A DNA stretch of 32,033 nt from DAINPP01 sp036743375 (GTDB taxonomy: Bacteria; Thermotogota; Thermotogae; MWEM01): NCBI GenBank assembly GCA_036743375.1, contig DAINPP010000035.1, forward strand, positions 1 to 32,033, read 5' to 3'. This document shows positions 6,974 through 15,596 of this stretch, in pieces. A program made the position numbers and the translations under genes. Each line of letters starts with the position of its first letter. Position 1 is the stretch's first letter. Under the pieces are notes generated by a model. The model saw nothing but the letters and a program-made list of their open reading frames with translations. It did not search any database and was not told the DNA's origin.

Positions 6974-6997
6974 AAAAAAGCAGATCTCTCGATCTGC
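6974..6997 (-). terminator. Rho-independent terminator of the large chemoreceptor gene
   Basis: On the minus strand GCAGATC-GAGA-GATCTGC is a perfect 7-bp stem with a 4-base loop, followed by six T. It lies about 50 bases after the stop. Confidence 0.9.
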
Positions 6998-7046
6998 CCG
7001 GATAAGATTAAGAAAGTGTTACTTCCTTCTTCCCCCTTACGTCACC

Positions 7047-9377
7047 TTAAACCTTAAATTTATTGACCTCAAATGATAGCTTTTCAGCCAACTCCGAGAG
7101 CTTCTCCGAGGAATGATTCAGGATATTAACCGATTCCGATTGCCTGTTAACCTGTTCAACCATCGATTCAACCTGAGCAGAGGCGTTCACCATAGACTGT
7201 GCCGACTGATCCATCGCACCCGCAATCTCATCAGACGCCGCACTCTGTTCTTCCGAAGTGCTGCTGAGATTTTCAACGGATGCAATGACATCACTGAGAT
7301 TCTCGGATATAGCCGCAAACTGTGCAAGTGCTTTTTCAGAGACAATGCCCATATTGTTAACGATATCCAGCGTTTCATCCGAAGCCGTATTAACCGATTT
7401 GACACTGTTCTCAATATCTTTCAGCATGAGCTCTATGTCGTTGGTAGCATTTTTCGTTTCCTCGGCGAGTTTCCTTATCTCATCGGCTACAACGGCAAAG
7501 CCACGTCCGGCCTCTCCCGCTCTTGCCGCTTCTATAGCTGCATTCAGCGCCAGTAAATTAGTTTGTTCGGAAATACTCGATATGGCCTGAATGATCTCTC
7601 CAACTTTTTTTGCCTTTTCCTGTAATTCATAAACGTTCTCCGTGGTCTCTTTGGCCTTGACTTCTGCATCCTTAACGATCTCAGCCACTTTATTCAGATC
7701 ATGTCGACCGGTCTCAGCAGATTTAGTCGTCTCACAAGTCTTTTCATAAACCGAATTTGCAATATCCGATACATTTCTTGAAGAGGCGGCAACCTCTTCT
7801 ATTCCTGAACTCACTTCTTCTATGGCAGCCGACGTATCCTGAACATTGTGATCGGTCTTTTCGGAAATAGTCTTCAATTCTACCGAGGTTCCGGCAGAAT
7901 CCTGGGAGATGGCTTCGATTTCCTGAGCAGATTCCTGCACACTGGACATGACCTCATGCACCTTAATCAGTGTTAATCTCATCTCGTTAACAATTTCCTT
8001 CACCGTGTTTTCGAGCAGACCGATCTCATCTTTTCGAACTTTTTCACTGAATTCGACCGTCATATCCAGTTCTTTGACCCGATCCGTCTTTTTTAAAAAG
8101 CCCTTCATCGATTTTCTCAAGCTGTGAACGATCAGGAAAGCATCAAATACACTGAAAACGATGACTACAACAACCAGAATACCCGTCAAATTATTGTTAG
8201 TCTTGATAACCTGAATACTGTTATCACTCTTCTCCTCTACATTTTCAAGACTCGTATTCAATTTCTCTCCCTGCATGTCATTTAATGCAAGTATCTTCTC
8301 TTTTATTAATGCAACAGACTGATTGATCTCATTGTTGATGATCTCAAGTGAAAGAATACCGGCCTGAGTAATATTTGATGCAATAAAGGCCTCATCTTTC
8401 TCCAGTTGATCTATTTCATTCTGCAAGGCTAACTCATCCGTTATCAACTGCACATATGCCTCTGTAAGTGCAGAATACTGATCGAGTGTCAACTCTATCA
8501 AGATGGCAATCAACGGATCAAACAAATCAAAACCGTAATGGGATTTGATAAATCCCGGTTTATCCTGAACGAGAACACCATCGATAATAAGCTGTTTTTT
8601 CTCAAGAATCTCTTCTCTGATGTCTTTTGCCTTGTCCGGTGTCAGTGCAATTGAACTCAACAGCAGTCTGAGCTCGGTAAAATTGTCGAGTTGCACATTT
8701 TTACCGAGAATCTCGGCATTCCAGATCTCTTCTATCTCCATCAGGGTAAAATCTTTCAAGCCACCCTTTTCAAAGAAAGACGCTCTGAGACCGGCCTTAC
8801 TCTCTTCCGTCAGTTCAGTCAGGCTGTAGGCATTATCCTTCTGCATCTGATACTCTTTCTTAAAATCATCTATCTTCCATTTATAGACCTTCAAAGCCTT
8901 CTTTTTTGCGCTGCTGATTGAATTCAGATCCGTTTCCAGTCTTTTTATCTCATTTTTTAATTCAAGAGACTGCTTGTTATAATCGATCTCATCCATCTTG
9001 TAGTAATAGATATTTTCCACCTGTACCAACATTTCATCGAAAGTCTCTTTCAGGGTATCATAAACCTGCATCTGTTGAGAGATTTGAATGTTTTCATTCA
9101 ATAGGGCCTTGAATTGGTCAAAATAACTCTGAATAGTCTCCGGATCACTGACATACCCCATCTTAAGGATAATTTGGACCATATCGTTGATCTCATCCGA
9201 AAACCGCTGGACATCATTTGACTTAACGTGTTCTTCCTTTGCAAAGCCTATCTGCTCTTTGATGTTGATCCCTTCATCTTCTATGCGTGAAGAGGTATTG
9301 TAGGATAAGAGCAGCAGAATGGCCAAAAAAACAATAACGGCGGAAAAACTAAAGATGATCTTTTTTGAAATGGACAA
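7047..9377 (-). CDS. Methyl-accepting chemotaxis protein with a large sensor domain
   Basis: Transmembrane chemoreceptor, about 776 residues. TM1 is near residues 6-25. A long, mostly helical extracytoplasmic domain follows (about 30-395, larger than a standard 4-helix bundle). TM2 lies near 400-425, a HAMP linker to about 478, and a cytoplasmic signalling bundle to the end. The highly conserved hairpin tip has SEQTNLLALNAAIEAARAGE followed by GRGFAVVADEIRKLAEE, where CheA/CheW dock. There is no C-terminal CheR/CheB pentapeptide. The start is uncertain: TTG at 9377 is best placed after GGGGG, while TTG 9392 and GTG 9386 are also in frame. It has its own promoter and terminator. No che genes are nearby, so signalling partners lie elsewhere. 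The ligand is unknown. Confidence 0.93.
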   Translation of the reverse strand: MSISKKIIFSFSAVIVFLAILLLLSYNTSSRIEDEGINIKEQIGFAKEEHVKSNDVQRFSDEINDMVQIILKMGYVSDPETIQSYFDQFKALLNENIQISQQMQVYDTLKETFDEMLVQVENIYYYKMDEIDYNKQSLELKNEIKRLETDLNSISSAKKKALKVYKWKIDDFKKEYQMQKDNAYSLTELTEESKAGLRASFFEKGGLKDFTLMEIEEIWNAEILGKNVQLDNFTELRLLLSSIALTPDKAKDIREEILEKKQLIIDGVLVQDKPGFIKSHYGFDLFDPLIAILIELTLDQYSALTEAYVQLITDELALQNEIDQLEKDEAFIASNITQAGILSLEIINNEINQSVALIKEKILALNDMQGEKLNTSLENVEEKSDNSIQVIKTNNNLTGILVVVVIVFSVFDAFLIVHSLRKSMKGFLKKTDRVKELDMTVEFSEKVRKDEIGLLENTVKEIVNEMRLTLIKVHEVMSSVQESAQEIEAISQDSAGTSVELKTISEKTDHNVQDTSAAIEEVSSGIEEVAASSRNVSDIANSVYEKTCETTKSAETGRHDLNKVAEIVKDAEVKAKETTENVYELQEKAKKVGEIIQAISSISEQTNLLALNAAIEAARAGEAGRGFAVVADEIRKLAEETKNATNDIELMLKDIENSVKSVNTASDETLDIVNNMGIVSEKALAQFAAISENLSDVIASVENLSSTSEEQSAASDEIAGAMDQSAQSMVNASAQVESMVEQVNRQSESVNILNHSSEKLSELAEKLSFEVNKFKV

Positions 9378-9502
9378 TGCATACACCCCCAAAGATTCTT
9401 ATAAGAACACATGATAGTGATGAGGAGAATTCTCCCCATTTTTCTCTATATCGTTGCTGAATTCGATAAAAAAATAAAAAATTTAATATTGTTACAATGT
9501 TG

Positions 9503-9531
9503 ATTATAACACAACACAAGTAAATTCGCAA
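9503..9531 (-). promoter_or_regulatory. Promoter of the large chemoreceptor gene
   Basis: TTGCGA (9526-9531), 17-base spacer, TATAAT (9503-9508) with a TGt extension. The leader is about 120 nt. No flagellar-type sigma-28 motif was seen, so a vegetative promoter is likely. Confidence 0.75.
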
Positions 9532-9612
9532 TATCTAATTTTACTTTTTGATATTTGTAATAAATAAGGCTTTCTGAGAATGATCTGATGAGTCATTTTG
9601 CAGAATGCCAAT

Positions 9613-9643
9613 AAAAAAAGACGGGTAAAAAACTACCCGTCTT
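9613..9643 (-). terminator. Strong terminator closing the ferritin operon
   Basis: On the minus strand GACGGGTA-GTTTTT-TACCCGTC is a perfect 8-bp stem followed by seven T. It lies about 150 bases after the ferritin stop, leaving an unusually long 3' region between them. Confidence 0.92.
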
Positions 9644-9647
9644 CGTG

Positions 9648-9765
9648 ACTGCCAAATGAATCATCGCGTGTTACATAATACCATGTTGCTTCATTGCCTT
9701 AATACCTTGCTGCTTAAGTTTCCTCGTTACCGTGTTCCTTAATTACTCAGCTACTTTTTGGCAGT
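9648..9765 (-). ncRNA. Structured, repeat-bearing 3' region of ferritin (possible small RNA)
   Basis: ACTGCCAAA (9648-9656) and TTTGGCAGT (9757-9765) are perfect 9-base arms that would close a 118-nt RNA domain. Two more pairs lie beyond one C-C mismatch. Inside, on the minus strand, three imperfect units of about 24 bases repeat a core like AAGcAaCAnGGTA, with copies around 9727-9750, 9702-9726 and 9678-9701. The terminator at 9613-9643 follows directly. No complete reading frame with an SD is present, although the repeats read partly as KQQGI/KQHGI. It could be a 3'-UTR-derived sRNA, a stabilising 3' structure, or a decayed coding repeat. Confidence 0.4.
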
Positions 9766-9795
9766 GACATTACCAACCTGTTTTATGTCAGACGT

Positions 9796-10308
9796 TCACT
9801 CAGCTCCGCCAGCTGCTGTAGTTCCTCTGCCGGCGAGCTCTCTATCAACCATGAAAATTCCTTTATTCTCATTTCCAATCATCTTCAAGAGCTGAACGTA
9901 CTCATCCACACTTGCTTCTTCTTCAACCTGTTCATCTATGAACCATTGAAGTGCTGAGATCGTAGGTCTGTCTTTTACCTCCTCAGCAACATCCATCATT
10001 TCATTAATTCTTGCCGTGATATGCTTCTCATGTTCCAATGCCGCTTCGAATGCGGCTAAAGGAGAAGCCCACTCCTTCTGTGGTTTTTCTATCGCCTCAA
10101 ATTCTACCCTTCCGCCTCTACTGACGAGAAAAGTATAAAATTTATTCGCATGTATCATTTCTTCTCCTGACTGTACGGTAAACCATGACGCAAAACCCTT
10201 GAGATTCAAATCCTCAAAATATGCTGACATCGACTGATACAGATAGGCTGAGAAGAGTTCCTCATTTATCTGCTTATTAATTTCATCCTGCATTCTCTTT
10301 TCGATCAT
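9796..10308 (-). CDS. ftnA: Ferritin (FtnA-type, non-haem)
   Basis: Iron-storage subunit that oxidises Fe(II) and stores Fe(III) inside a 24-mer shell. 170 residues. Ferroxidase ligands match the FtnA pattern: E17 in NEELFSAYLY, E50 and H53 in GEEMIHA, E94 in LEHEKH, and E126/Q127 with E129/E130 in the DEQVEEE run. GGAGGG lies 7 bases before the ATG. It is the last gene of the unit that begins with the DtxR-family regulator at 16061 and sits 59 bases after patB; no convincing separate promoter was seen in that gap. The 3' region holds repeats and a strong terminator. Iron-responsive control by the upstream regulator is plausible but inferred. Confidence 0.96.
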   Translation of the reverse strand: MIEKRMQDEINKQINEELFSAYLYQSMSAYFEDLNLKGFASWFTVQSGEEMIHANKFYTFLVSRGGRVEFEAIEKPQKEWASPLAAFEAALEHEKHITARINEMMDVAEEVKDRPTISALQWFIDEQVEEEASVDEYVQLLKMIGNENKGIFMVDRELAGRGTTAAGGAE

Positions 10309-10367
10309 ATCTTTCCCTCCAATTTTTCTATCATCTATACATGATGACGACTGATAATAGGATTTTA

Positions 10368-11540
10368 TTACATCAAGTTTTTTATTTCCTTTTCTAATTT
10401 TACAAGCGCTGTCTTCAGGACTGACCGCGGACAGGCTATGTTGAATCTCTGGAAACCTCTGCCCTCTTCCCCAAACATCATTCCTTGATCCAATGCAAGT
10501 TTTGCCCCTTTAAGACAGATATCGTTAATTTGATCATGTGTCAAACCCAGTTTTCTGAAATCGACCCAGACGAGATAGGTTCCTTCAAGCGGAAAGACAT
10601 CAATGTCCGGGATATGGGTGTTGATATAATCGACCATGAACTCATAATTTCCCCAGACATATTCCTTCATTTGATCATACCATTCACCACCATACGTATA
10701 AGCGGCTTCAAAGGCGATGATTCCGAAAAGATTCAGCATGTTGATATGCCACATGTCCATAGTATCTTTTACCCGGTTTCTGAGCCATTCATCGGGGATA
10801 ATCATGGTAGAGGTTGCGAAGCCGGCCAGGTTGAATGTCTTACTCGGGGCAACGCAAACAATTGCATTTGAATAAAATTCTTTCAGGTTGAGATAGGAGT
10901 AATGTTTATTTCCGTTGAACACAAGATCACAATGGATTTCGTCCGATATGATAATGATCCCGTGCTTTTTGCAGATCTCTCCCAGTCTTCTCAGTTCTTC
11001 TTCTCCCCATACTCTGCCAACGGGATTATGTGGATTTGACATGATAAAGAGCCTGGTTCTCGGTGTTATTCTGTTTTCAAAATCCTCAAGATCCATCGTA
11101 TATCGATTTCCCTCAAGTTTGAGGGGATTTTTGATCAATCTTCTTCCGTTGGACTCCACCACACTGAAGAACGGATAGTAAACGGGAGTCTGAACGATAA
11201 CTTCATCTCCCGGTTGAGAGAAAGTGTTTACAAGAACGGCTACCGCATTAACGACACCGGGAGTTGGTACATACCAGTTTTTCTCCGTTTCAACACCATG
11301 TCTCTCTCTCATCCAGTTGATGATGGCGTTAAAGAAGCTGTCCTCTTTTCCGGTATAGCCATATATTCCGTGCTCTGCCCTTTCTACCACGGCATCGATC
11401 ACGGGCTGCGGGGCTTTAAAATCCATATCCGCCACCCACATGGATGTCAATTCTGAATCTCCGAATATCTCTTTAAGAAAATCCCATTTGAAAGTCTTTG
11501 TGCCTTTTCTTTCGATTATTTCATCAAAATCGTACTGCAT
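10368..11540 (-). CDS. patB: PatB/MalY-type PLP-dependent C-S lyase (cystathionine beta-lyase family)
   Basis: Fold-type I aminotransferase-like enzyme of the MalY/PatB subgroup. It typically cleaves cystathionine or cysteine to homocysteine or H2S plus pyruvate and ammonia. 390 residues, full length. Marks: WVADMDF near the N-terminus, YGYTG, TPGVVNA, SNPHNPVGRVW, SDEIHCDLVF (PLP-ring Asp), the PLP-binding lysine in APSKTFNLAGF (about residue 234), and the C-terminal FNIACPR with the carboxylate-binding Arg. AGGGGGAG lies just before the ATG, 17 bases after the uvrC stop, so it is co-transcribed. Sulphur release beside iron storage may be functional or incidental. Aminotransferase activity cannot be excluded. 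Confidence 0.92.
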   Translation of the reverse strand: MQYDFDEIIERKGTKTFKWDFLKEIFGDSELTSMWVADMDFKAPQPVIDAVVERAEHGIYGYTGKEDSFFNAIINWMRERHGVETEKNWYVPTPGVVNAVAVLVNTFSQPGDEVIVQTPVYYPFFSVVESNGRRLIKNPLKLEGNRYTMDLEDFENRITPRTRLFIMSNPHNPVGRVWGEEELRRLGEICKKHGIIIISDEIHCDLVFNGNKHYSYLNLKEFYSNAIVCVAPSKTFNLAGFATSTMIIPDEWLRNRVKDTMDMWHINMLNLFGIIAFEAAYTYGGEWYDQMKEYVWGNYEFMVDYINTHIPDIDVFPLEGTYLVWVDFRKLGLTHDQINDICLKGAKLALDQGMMFGEEGRGFQRFNIACPRSVLKTALVKLEKEIKNLM

Positions 11541-11557
11541 GTTCTCCCCCTTCGTGT

Positions 11558-13312
11558 TTATAAGTTTTGTTCGAGAAATTGCTTGATTTGAACAGCGAGT
11601 TCTTCATTTCGAACAATTTCTTTTATCTCTTCAACCGTTGCATTTCTAATTTCCTTAACACTACCAAAGGTTTTTAAAAGTTGCATCTTCCGCTTCGAGC
11701 CAACACCGGGAATCTTTTCCAGTATGGAGCGCCCCATTCGTTTGTCTCTGAGTTGTGAATGAAAGGTATTGGCAAATCGGTGAGATTCATCTCTGACAGC
11801 GACAAGTACCCTGAGTGACGGACTTGTATGCTTCAATTTGAGTTCTCCGCGTTCATCGGGAAATACTATGGTTTCCTCAGCTTTTGCCAATCCTATCATA
11901 TCATATTCCGTGATATTCAACTCATCTTCCAGTACTCCTTTTACGGCACTGACCTGCCCAGCCCCCCCATCGATCAAGAGCAGATCGGGAAGCGGATGTT
12001 TTGAAAACCGCCTCCGGATCACAATACGCATGGACTCAAAGTCATCCGGTGTTTCCAGTGTCGTGATTCTGTATTTCCGGTACTTCTGCTTATCTGGTTT
12101 CCCATTTAAAAAGGACACTACCGAAGCAACGGTATATAGACCCTGAGTATGCGCAATATCTATTCCTTCAATACGCTTCGGCAACCGTTTAAGCCCCAGA
12201 TTTGTCTTGAGCTGTTTCAAGGCTTCCATACTCAGTTTTCTGCTCTCAAGCTCTTTTTCAAGGTTCTTCTGTGCCATCTTCATGAGCTCTTTTTCCGGTT
12301 CCGTCTCAGGTGGTCCAAAGTAATCGACGGTTAAAAGTTCCTTGAATTTTTTTTCATTTTTCCTGGAAAATGTACAGATGATCTTGTCTGGAAGATCATT
12401 TTTTTTACCGAAATAGAACTGTGAAAAGAACTCCTCAATCGAAAGGGTCTCATCCACATCCTGGGTAATCGCCGCAAAGATGGCACCTTTCTTCATTCGT
12501 ATCACGGTAACTTTTCCCTCAAGTATATCCAGGGCGAAGAAATCCCTGTTCAGTCTGTCCTTCAGGACAATATACTGCGGTGTAAAAATCCTGTCCGTTT
12601 CGAGGATGAGATCACGAATTTTTGCAGCCTGCTCATACATCTGATTCCCCGCAAGGAATGTCATTCTGTCACGCATGACCTCTTTCATCGATTCCACATC
12701 CCCTTCGAGAAAGACTTTTACCTTTTCCACTTTTTTTGCATATTCTTCCTTGTTTATTTCCGTACAAGGCGCACTGCATCTACCGAGTTGATATTCGAGG
12801 CAGGGCTTCTTGATCTTCTTCAAATCATAATCGCAGGGCCTGATACCATACGTTTTGTAAACGATTTCCATGATCTCGCGAAGCATCTTTGCACTGGTGA
12901 AGGGTCCGTAATAAGTCCCTTTATCCGTTCTATTCCGGACAAGCGACATCCTTGGAAATTCCTCATCCGTAACATGCAGATACGGATAAAAACGATTATC
13001 CTTCAGGAAAGTGTTGTATTTCGGTTTGTATTCGTATATAAGTCTTGATTCGAGTAAGAGGGCGTTCTTTTCATCTTCTACAATGATGTGGCGCAAGGTC
13101 TCCGCATCTTTTCTGATACCAAGAATCTTTTCTCTTTCACTCTTTTCGGGAGGTAGGGTTTCGCGGAAATAACTCTGAATCCTTTTTTTGAGGCTTATTG
13201 CCTTTCCTATGTAGACCGGCTTACCCTTTTTTTCAAAAATATAGACCCCCGGTTTATCCGGGAATTCAGCTGCGATCTTCTTTAGTGGATGTTCTTTTAT
13301 CTGTTCATTCAT
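11558..13312 (-). CDS. uvrC: UvrABC excinuclease subunit C
   Basis: Makes both incisions around bulky DNA lesions in the UvrB-DNA complex. 584 residues. Domains in order: GIY-YIG nuclease (about 13-95, with PGVYIFEKKGKPVYIGKA), a four-cysteine cluster C160, C171, C179 and C183 matching the UvrC Fe-S/zinc knuckle, the UVR UvrB-binding motif (about 200-235), the RNase H-like second nuclease (IEGIDIAHTQG with catalytic Asp, LLIDGGAGQ), and a C-terminal helix-hairpin-helix (KIPGVGSKRKMQLLKTFGS). The ATG overlaps the rarA stop by 8 bases, indicating translational coupling. Assignment is secure. Confidence 0.97.
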   Translation of the reverse strand: MNEQIKEHPLKKIAAEFPDKPGVYIFEKKGKPVYIGKAISLKKRIQSYFRETLPPEKSEREKILGIRKDAETLRHIIVEDEKNALLLESRLIYEYKPKYNTFLKDNRFYPYLHVTDEEFPRMSLVRNRTDKGTYYGPFTSAKMLREIMEIVYKTYGIRPCDYDLKKIKKPCLEYQLGRCSAPCTEINKEEYAKKVEKVKVFLEGDVESMKEVMRDRMTFLAGNQMYEQAAKIRDLILETDRIFTPQYIVLKDRLNRDFFALDILEGKVTVIRMKKGAIFAAITQDVDETLSIEEFFSQFYFGKKNDLPDKIICTFSRKNEKKFKELLTVDYFGPPETEPEKELMKMAQKNLEKELESRKLSMEALKQLKTNLGLKRLPKRIEGIDIAHTQGLYTVASVVSFLNGKPDKQKYRKYRITTLETPDDFESMRIVIRRRFSKHPLPDLLLIDGGAGQVSAVKGVLEDELNITEYDMIGLAKAEETIVFPDERGELKLKHTSPSLRVLVAVRDESHRFANTFHSQLRDKRMGRSILEKIPGVGSKRKMQLLKTFGSVKEIRNATVEEIKEIVRNEELAVQIKQFLEQNL

Positions 13313-14642
13313 CTTTTCTGTCTTCGTATGTCCTCTTCCATATAGTTTCCAGTTTATCTTTTACCCGGCTCTCTTTACCAAATGAAGAAGGTCTGTAGAA
13401 TATAATATTCTCTAAATCCTCAGGAAGATAGCTTTCGAGTACGAACGCATCACTCTCATCATGCGCATATTTATATTCTTTTCCATACCCCATATCCTTC
13501 ATCAGCTTCGTAACGGCATTTCTGAGTTTCAACGGGATGGGTCTGTCCGGATGCCGCTGAACTTCCGTCGCAGCCTTTTTATAGGCGAGATAAATCCGGT
13601 TGCTCTTTGGGGATACGGCCATATACACTGCAGCTTCTGCAAGGGATGTCGTACATTCCGGCATACCGATGAATTTTGAAGCCTGAAAAGCGGCTACCGC
13701 AACACTCATCGCATTCGGATCGGCCAGGCCGATATCCTCGCTGGCAAATCTTACAATACGTCTCGCCACATATAACGGATCCTCTCCGGCTTCAAGCATC
13801 CTCGCCAGATAATAAATTGCCGCATCGGGATCAGATCCTCGCATGCTTTTGATAAAGGCAGAGATGAAATTGTAATGCTCCTCCCCGCTTTTACTGAATT
13901 TCACATAGGATCTGTTCAGAATTTCTTCCGCAAGCTCGGTATCAATATTAACATCCGTCTTGTCGTTCGCATAATTTTCGATGATTTCTATATAATTAAT
14001 CAACGTACGCGCATCTCCACCAGACCAGTCCACAAGCAGATTCACCGTCTCATCATGTAGTTTGATCGGTTGTGCGTTACTCTTGTTGATATAATCTAGT
14101 GACTTATCAAGAATACTCTTCAACGCACCCGGACCGAGTTGTTTGAAGACAAACATCTTACATCTCGACAAAAGAGCGGGATTGAGTTCAAAACTTGGGT
14201 TTTCGGTTGTTGCACCGATGAGAATAACCTCCCCACTTTCTATATAAGGGAGGAGGACATCCTGCTGAAGTTTGTTAAAACGGTGAATTTCATCGACAAA
14301 CAGGACGGTTCGTTCACGGAATTTCTCAAACCTCACGGTCGCTTCATCCAGCAGTGGCTTCAGTTTTGACATCGGAAATTTAGCCGCGGAAAAACTGATA
14401 AATTTCTTTGAAGTCCGGTTTCCTATAATCTTTCCCACCGTTGTCTTTCCGCATCCCGGCGGTCCAAAAAAAATACACGAAAAGAGGTCATCATTCTCTA
14501 TGGCCTTCTTAAGAATGGACCCCTCTTTTAAGATATCATATTGACCCCTGACCTCTTCTATCAATTTTGGCCTCAGCAACTGAGCCAGAGGTTCATTTTT
14601 TCCGTTCCCGCTTGGTGAATTCCATAAGGCATTTGTATTCAA
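13305..14642 (-). CDS. rarA: Replication-associated recombination protein RarA (MgsA) AAA+ ATPase
   Basis: AAA+ ATPase related to clamp loaders that acts at stalled replication forks. 445 residues. Walker A GPPGCGKTT is at 60-68, Walker B LFVDEIHRFNK starts about 114, and sensor-I ATTEN and the Arg-finger SRC follow. The C-terminal half carries MgsA/tetramerisation blocks (SDPDAAIYYLARMLEAGEDP, DIGLADPNA, HPDRPIPLKLRNA). The start is TTG at 14642, because an in-frame stop lies immediately upstream and no ATG precedes the conserved PLAQLLRP; the SD there is weak (GGTGAT). It lies 13 bases after the epimerase and overlaps uvrC. Confidence 0.94.
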   Translation of the reverse strand: MNTNALWNSPSGNGKNEPLAQLLRPKLIEEVRGQYDILKEGSILKKAIENDDLFSCIFFGPPGCGKTTVGKIIGNRTSKKFISFSAAKFPMSKLKPLLDEATVRFEKFRERTVLFVDEIHRFNKLQQDVLLPYIESGEVILIGATTENPSFELNPALLSRCKMFVFKQLGPGALKSILDKSLDYINKSNAQPIKLHDETVNLLVDWSGGDARTLINYIEIIENYANDKTDVNIDTELAEEILNRSYVKFSKSGEEHYNFISAFIKSMRGSDPDAAIYYLARMLEAGEDPLYVARRIVRFASEDIGLADPNAMSVAVAAFQASKFIGMPECTTSLAEAAVYMAVSPKSNRIYLAYKKAATEVQRHPDRPIPLKLRNAVTKLMKDMGYGKEYKYAHDESDAFVLESYLPEDLENIIFYRPSSFGKESRVKDKLETIWKRTYEDRKDE

Positions 14643-14655
14643 TCAATCACCAGTT

Positions 14656-15594
14656 TTATAAGCCAAGTTTGGATTCAAAAAACTCATGTGTCTGAATCAA
14701 TCCCTGTTCAAGGGTATATTGCGGTTTCCAGTTGAGTTCCTGCTCGGCGAGGGTACTGTTCAGTATACTTTTTCTCAAATCTCCCGGTCTTTCAGGCCCG
14801 TGAGTGGGCTCCATCTCATAACCGTTTACCTGTTTCATCCGTTCAAACAACTCGTTAACATCTACCGCAATTCCGGTCCCTATATTATAGGCAACATCCT
14901 TTCCATTATCCATGGCAAGCATATTGGCGTTGGCAATATCCTCCACGTATACATAATCTCTGATGTATTTTCCATCTCCGTTGATGGTAAGCGCTTGTTT
15001 TTTCAACATGCCTTCCGTGAAAATGGCAACGACTCCTGCCTCACCAAGCGGGTTTTGTCTCGGTCCATATACATTGGCATATCGTAATATGGTATAATCG
15101 AGTCCATATTCCTTCTTATAGAAATACAGATATCTTTCCCCCGCAAGCTTTGAAATACCGTAAGGTGAAAAAGGGCGTTCCGGTTCAGTTTCCGGTGTGG
15201 GATAGACAGAAGGATTTTCACCATACATCACTCCACCGGAAGATGAGAAGATAAACTTTTTCGTCCCATTCTTCACAGACGCTTCAAGCAGATTGAGCAA
15301 CCCCATGATATTGATATCGGCATCATACTGCGGTTCACGAACCGATCTTGAAACACTGATCTGAGCGGCAAGATGGAATACAAAATCCGGTTTGTGAACT
15401 TCAAACGTATGATTGACAAGTTCCGCATCCCTTATATCTCCATTAATAAACACAACATCCTTATTCAGGATATTTTCCTTCAGGCCACTCGAAAGATCAT
15501 CCATTACAACGACATTCAAACCTCTCATTATCAACGCATCTACAACATGTGAGCCGATAAATCCGGCACCACCTGCAACTAAAGCAGTGTTCAA
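14656..15594 (-). CDS. galE: NAD-dependent sugar-nucleotide epimerase (UDP-glucose 4-epimerase-like)
   Basis: Extended short-chain dehydrogenase/reductase, 312 residues. Rossmann GGAGFIGS is at 8-15, HLAAQ is the typical dinucleotide-contacting block, SSSGGVMYG gives the catalytic Ser, and Y145-x3-K149 (YGISK) is the catalytic pair. LRYANVYGPRQ and RDYVYVEDIA are sugar-nucleotide epimerase blocks. Known for UDP-Glc/UDP-Gal or UDP-GlcNAc/GalNAc interconversion; the exact sugar cannot be told from sequence. The start is TTG at 15594, with GGAGG 7 bases upstream. That SD lies inside the regulator's last codons, 2 bases before its stop ends, so translation is probably coupled. The link to iron or repair genes is unclear. 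Confidence 0.87.
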   Translation of the reverse strand: MNTALVAGGAGFIGSHVVDALIMRGLNVVVMDDLSSGLKENILNKDVVFINGDIRDAELVNHTFEVHKPDFVFHLAAQISVSRSVREPQYDADINIMGLLNLLEASVKNGTKKFIFSSSGGVMYGENPSVYPTPETEPERPFSPYGISKLAGERYLYFYKKEYGLDYTILRYANVYGPRQNPLGEAGVVAIFTEGMLKKQALTINGDGKYIRDYVYVEDIANANMLAMDNGKDVAYNIGTGIAVDVNELFERMKQVNGYEMEPTHGPERPGDLRKSILNSTLAEQELNWKPQYTLEQGLIQTHEFFESKLGL

Positions 15595-15596
15595 AG

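Noticed and set aside
6892..6975. A 28-codon N-terminal extension of the nucleotidyltransferase.
   Set aside because: It crosses the leader, lacks its own SD, and the internal ATG at 6891 has a perfect GGAGG; the extension is hydrophobic by base composition only.
3329..7018. A shared 13-base string AGATTAAGAAAGT near 3332 (glnA leader) and 7005 (after the chemoreceptor gene).
   Set aside because: Only two copies in unrelated contexts, AT-rich and not part of a larger repeat; likely chance.
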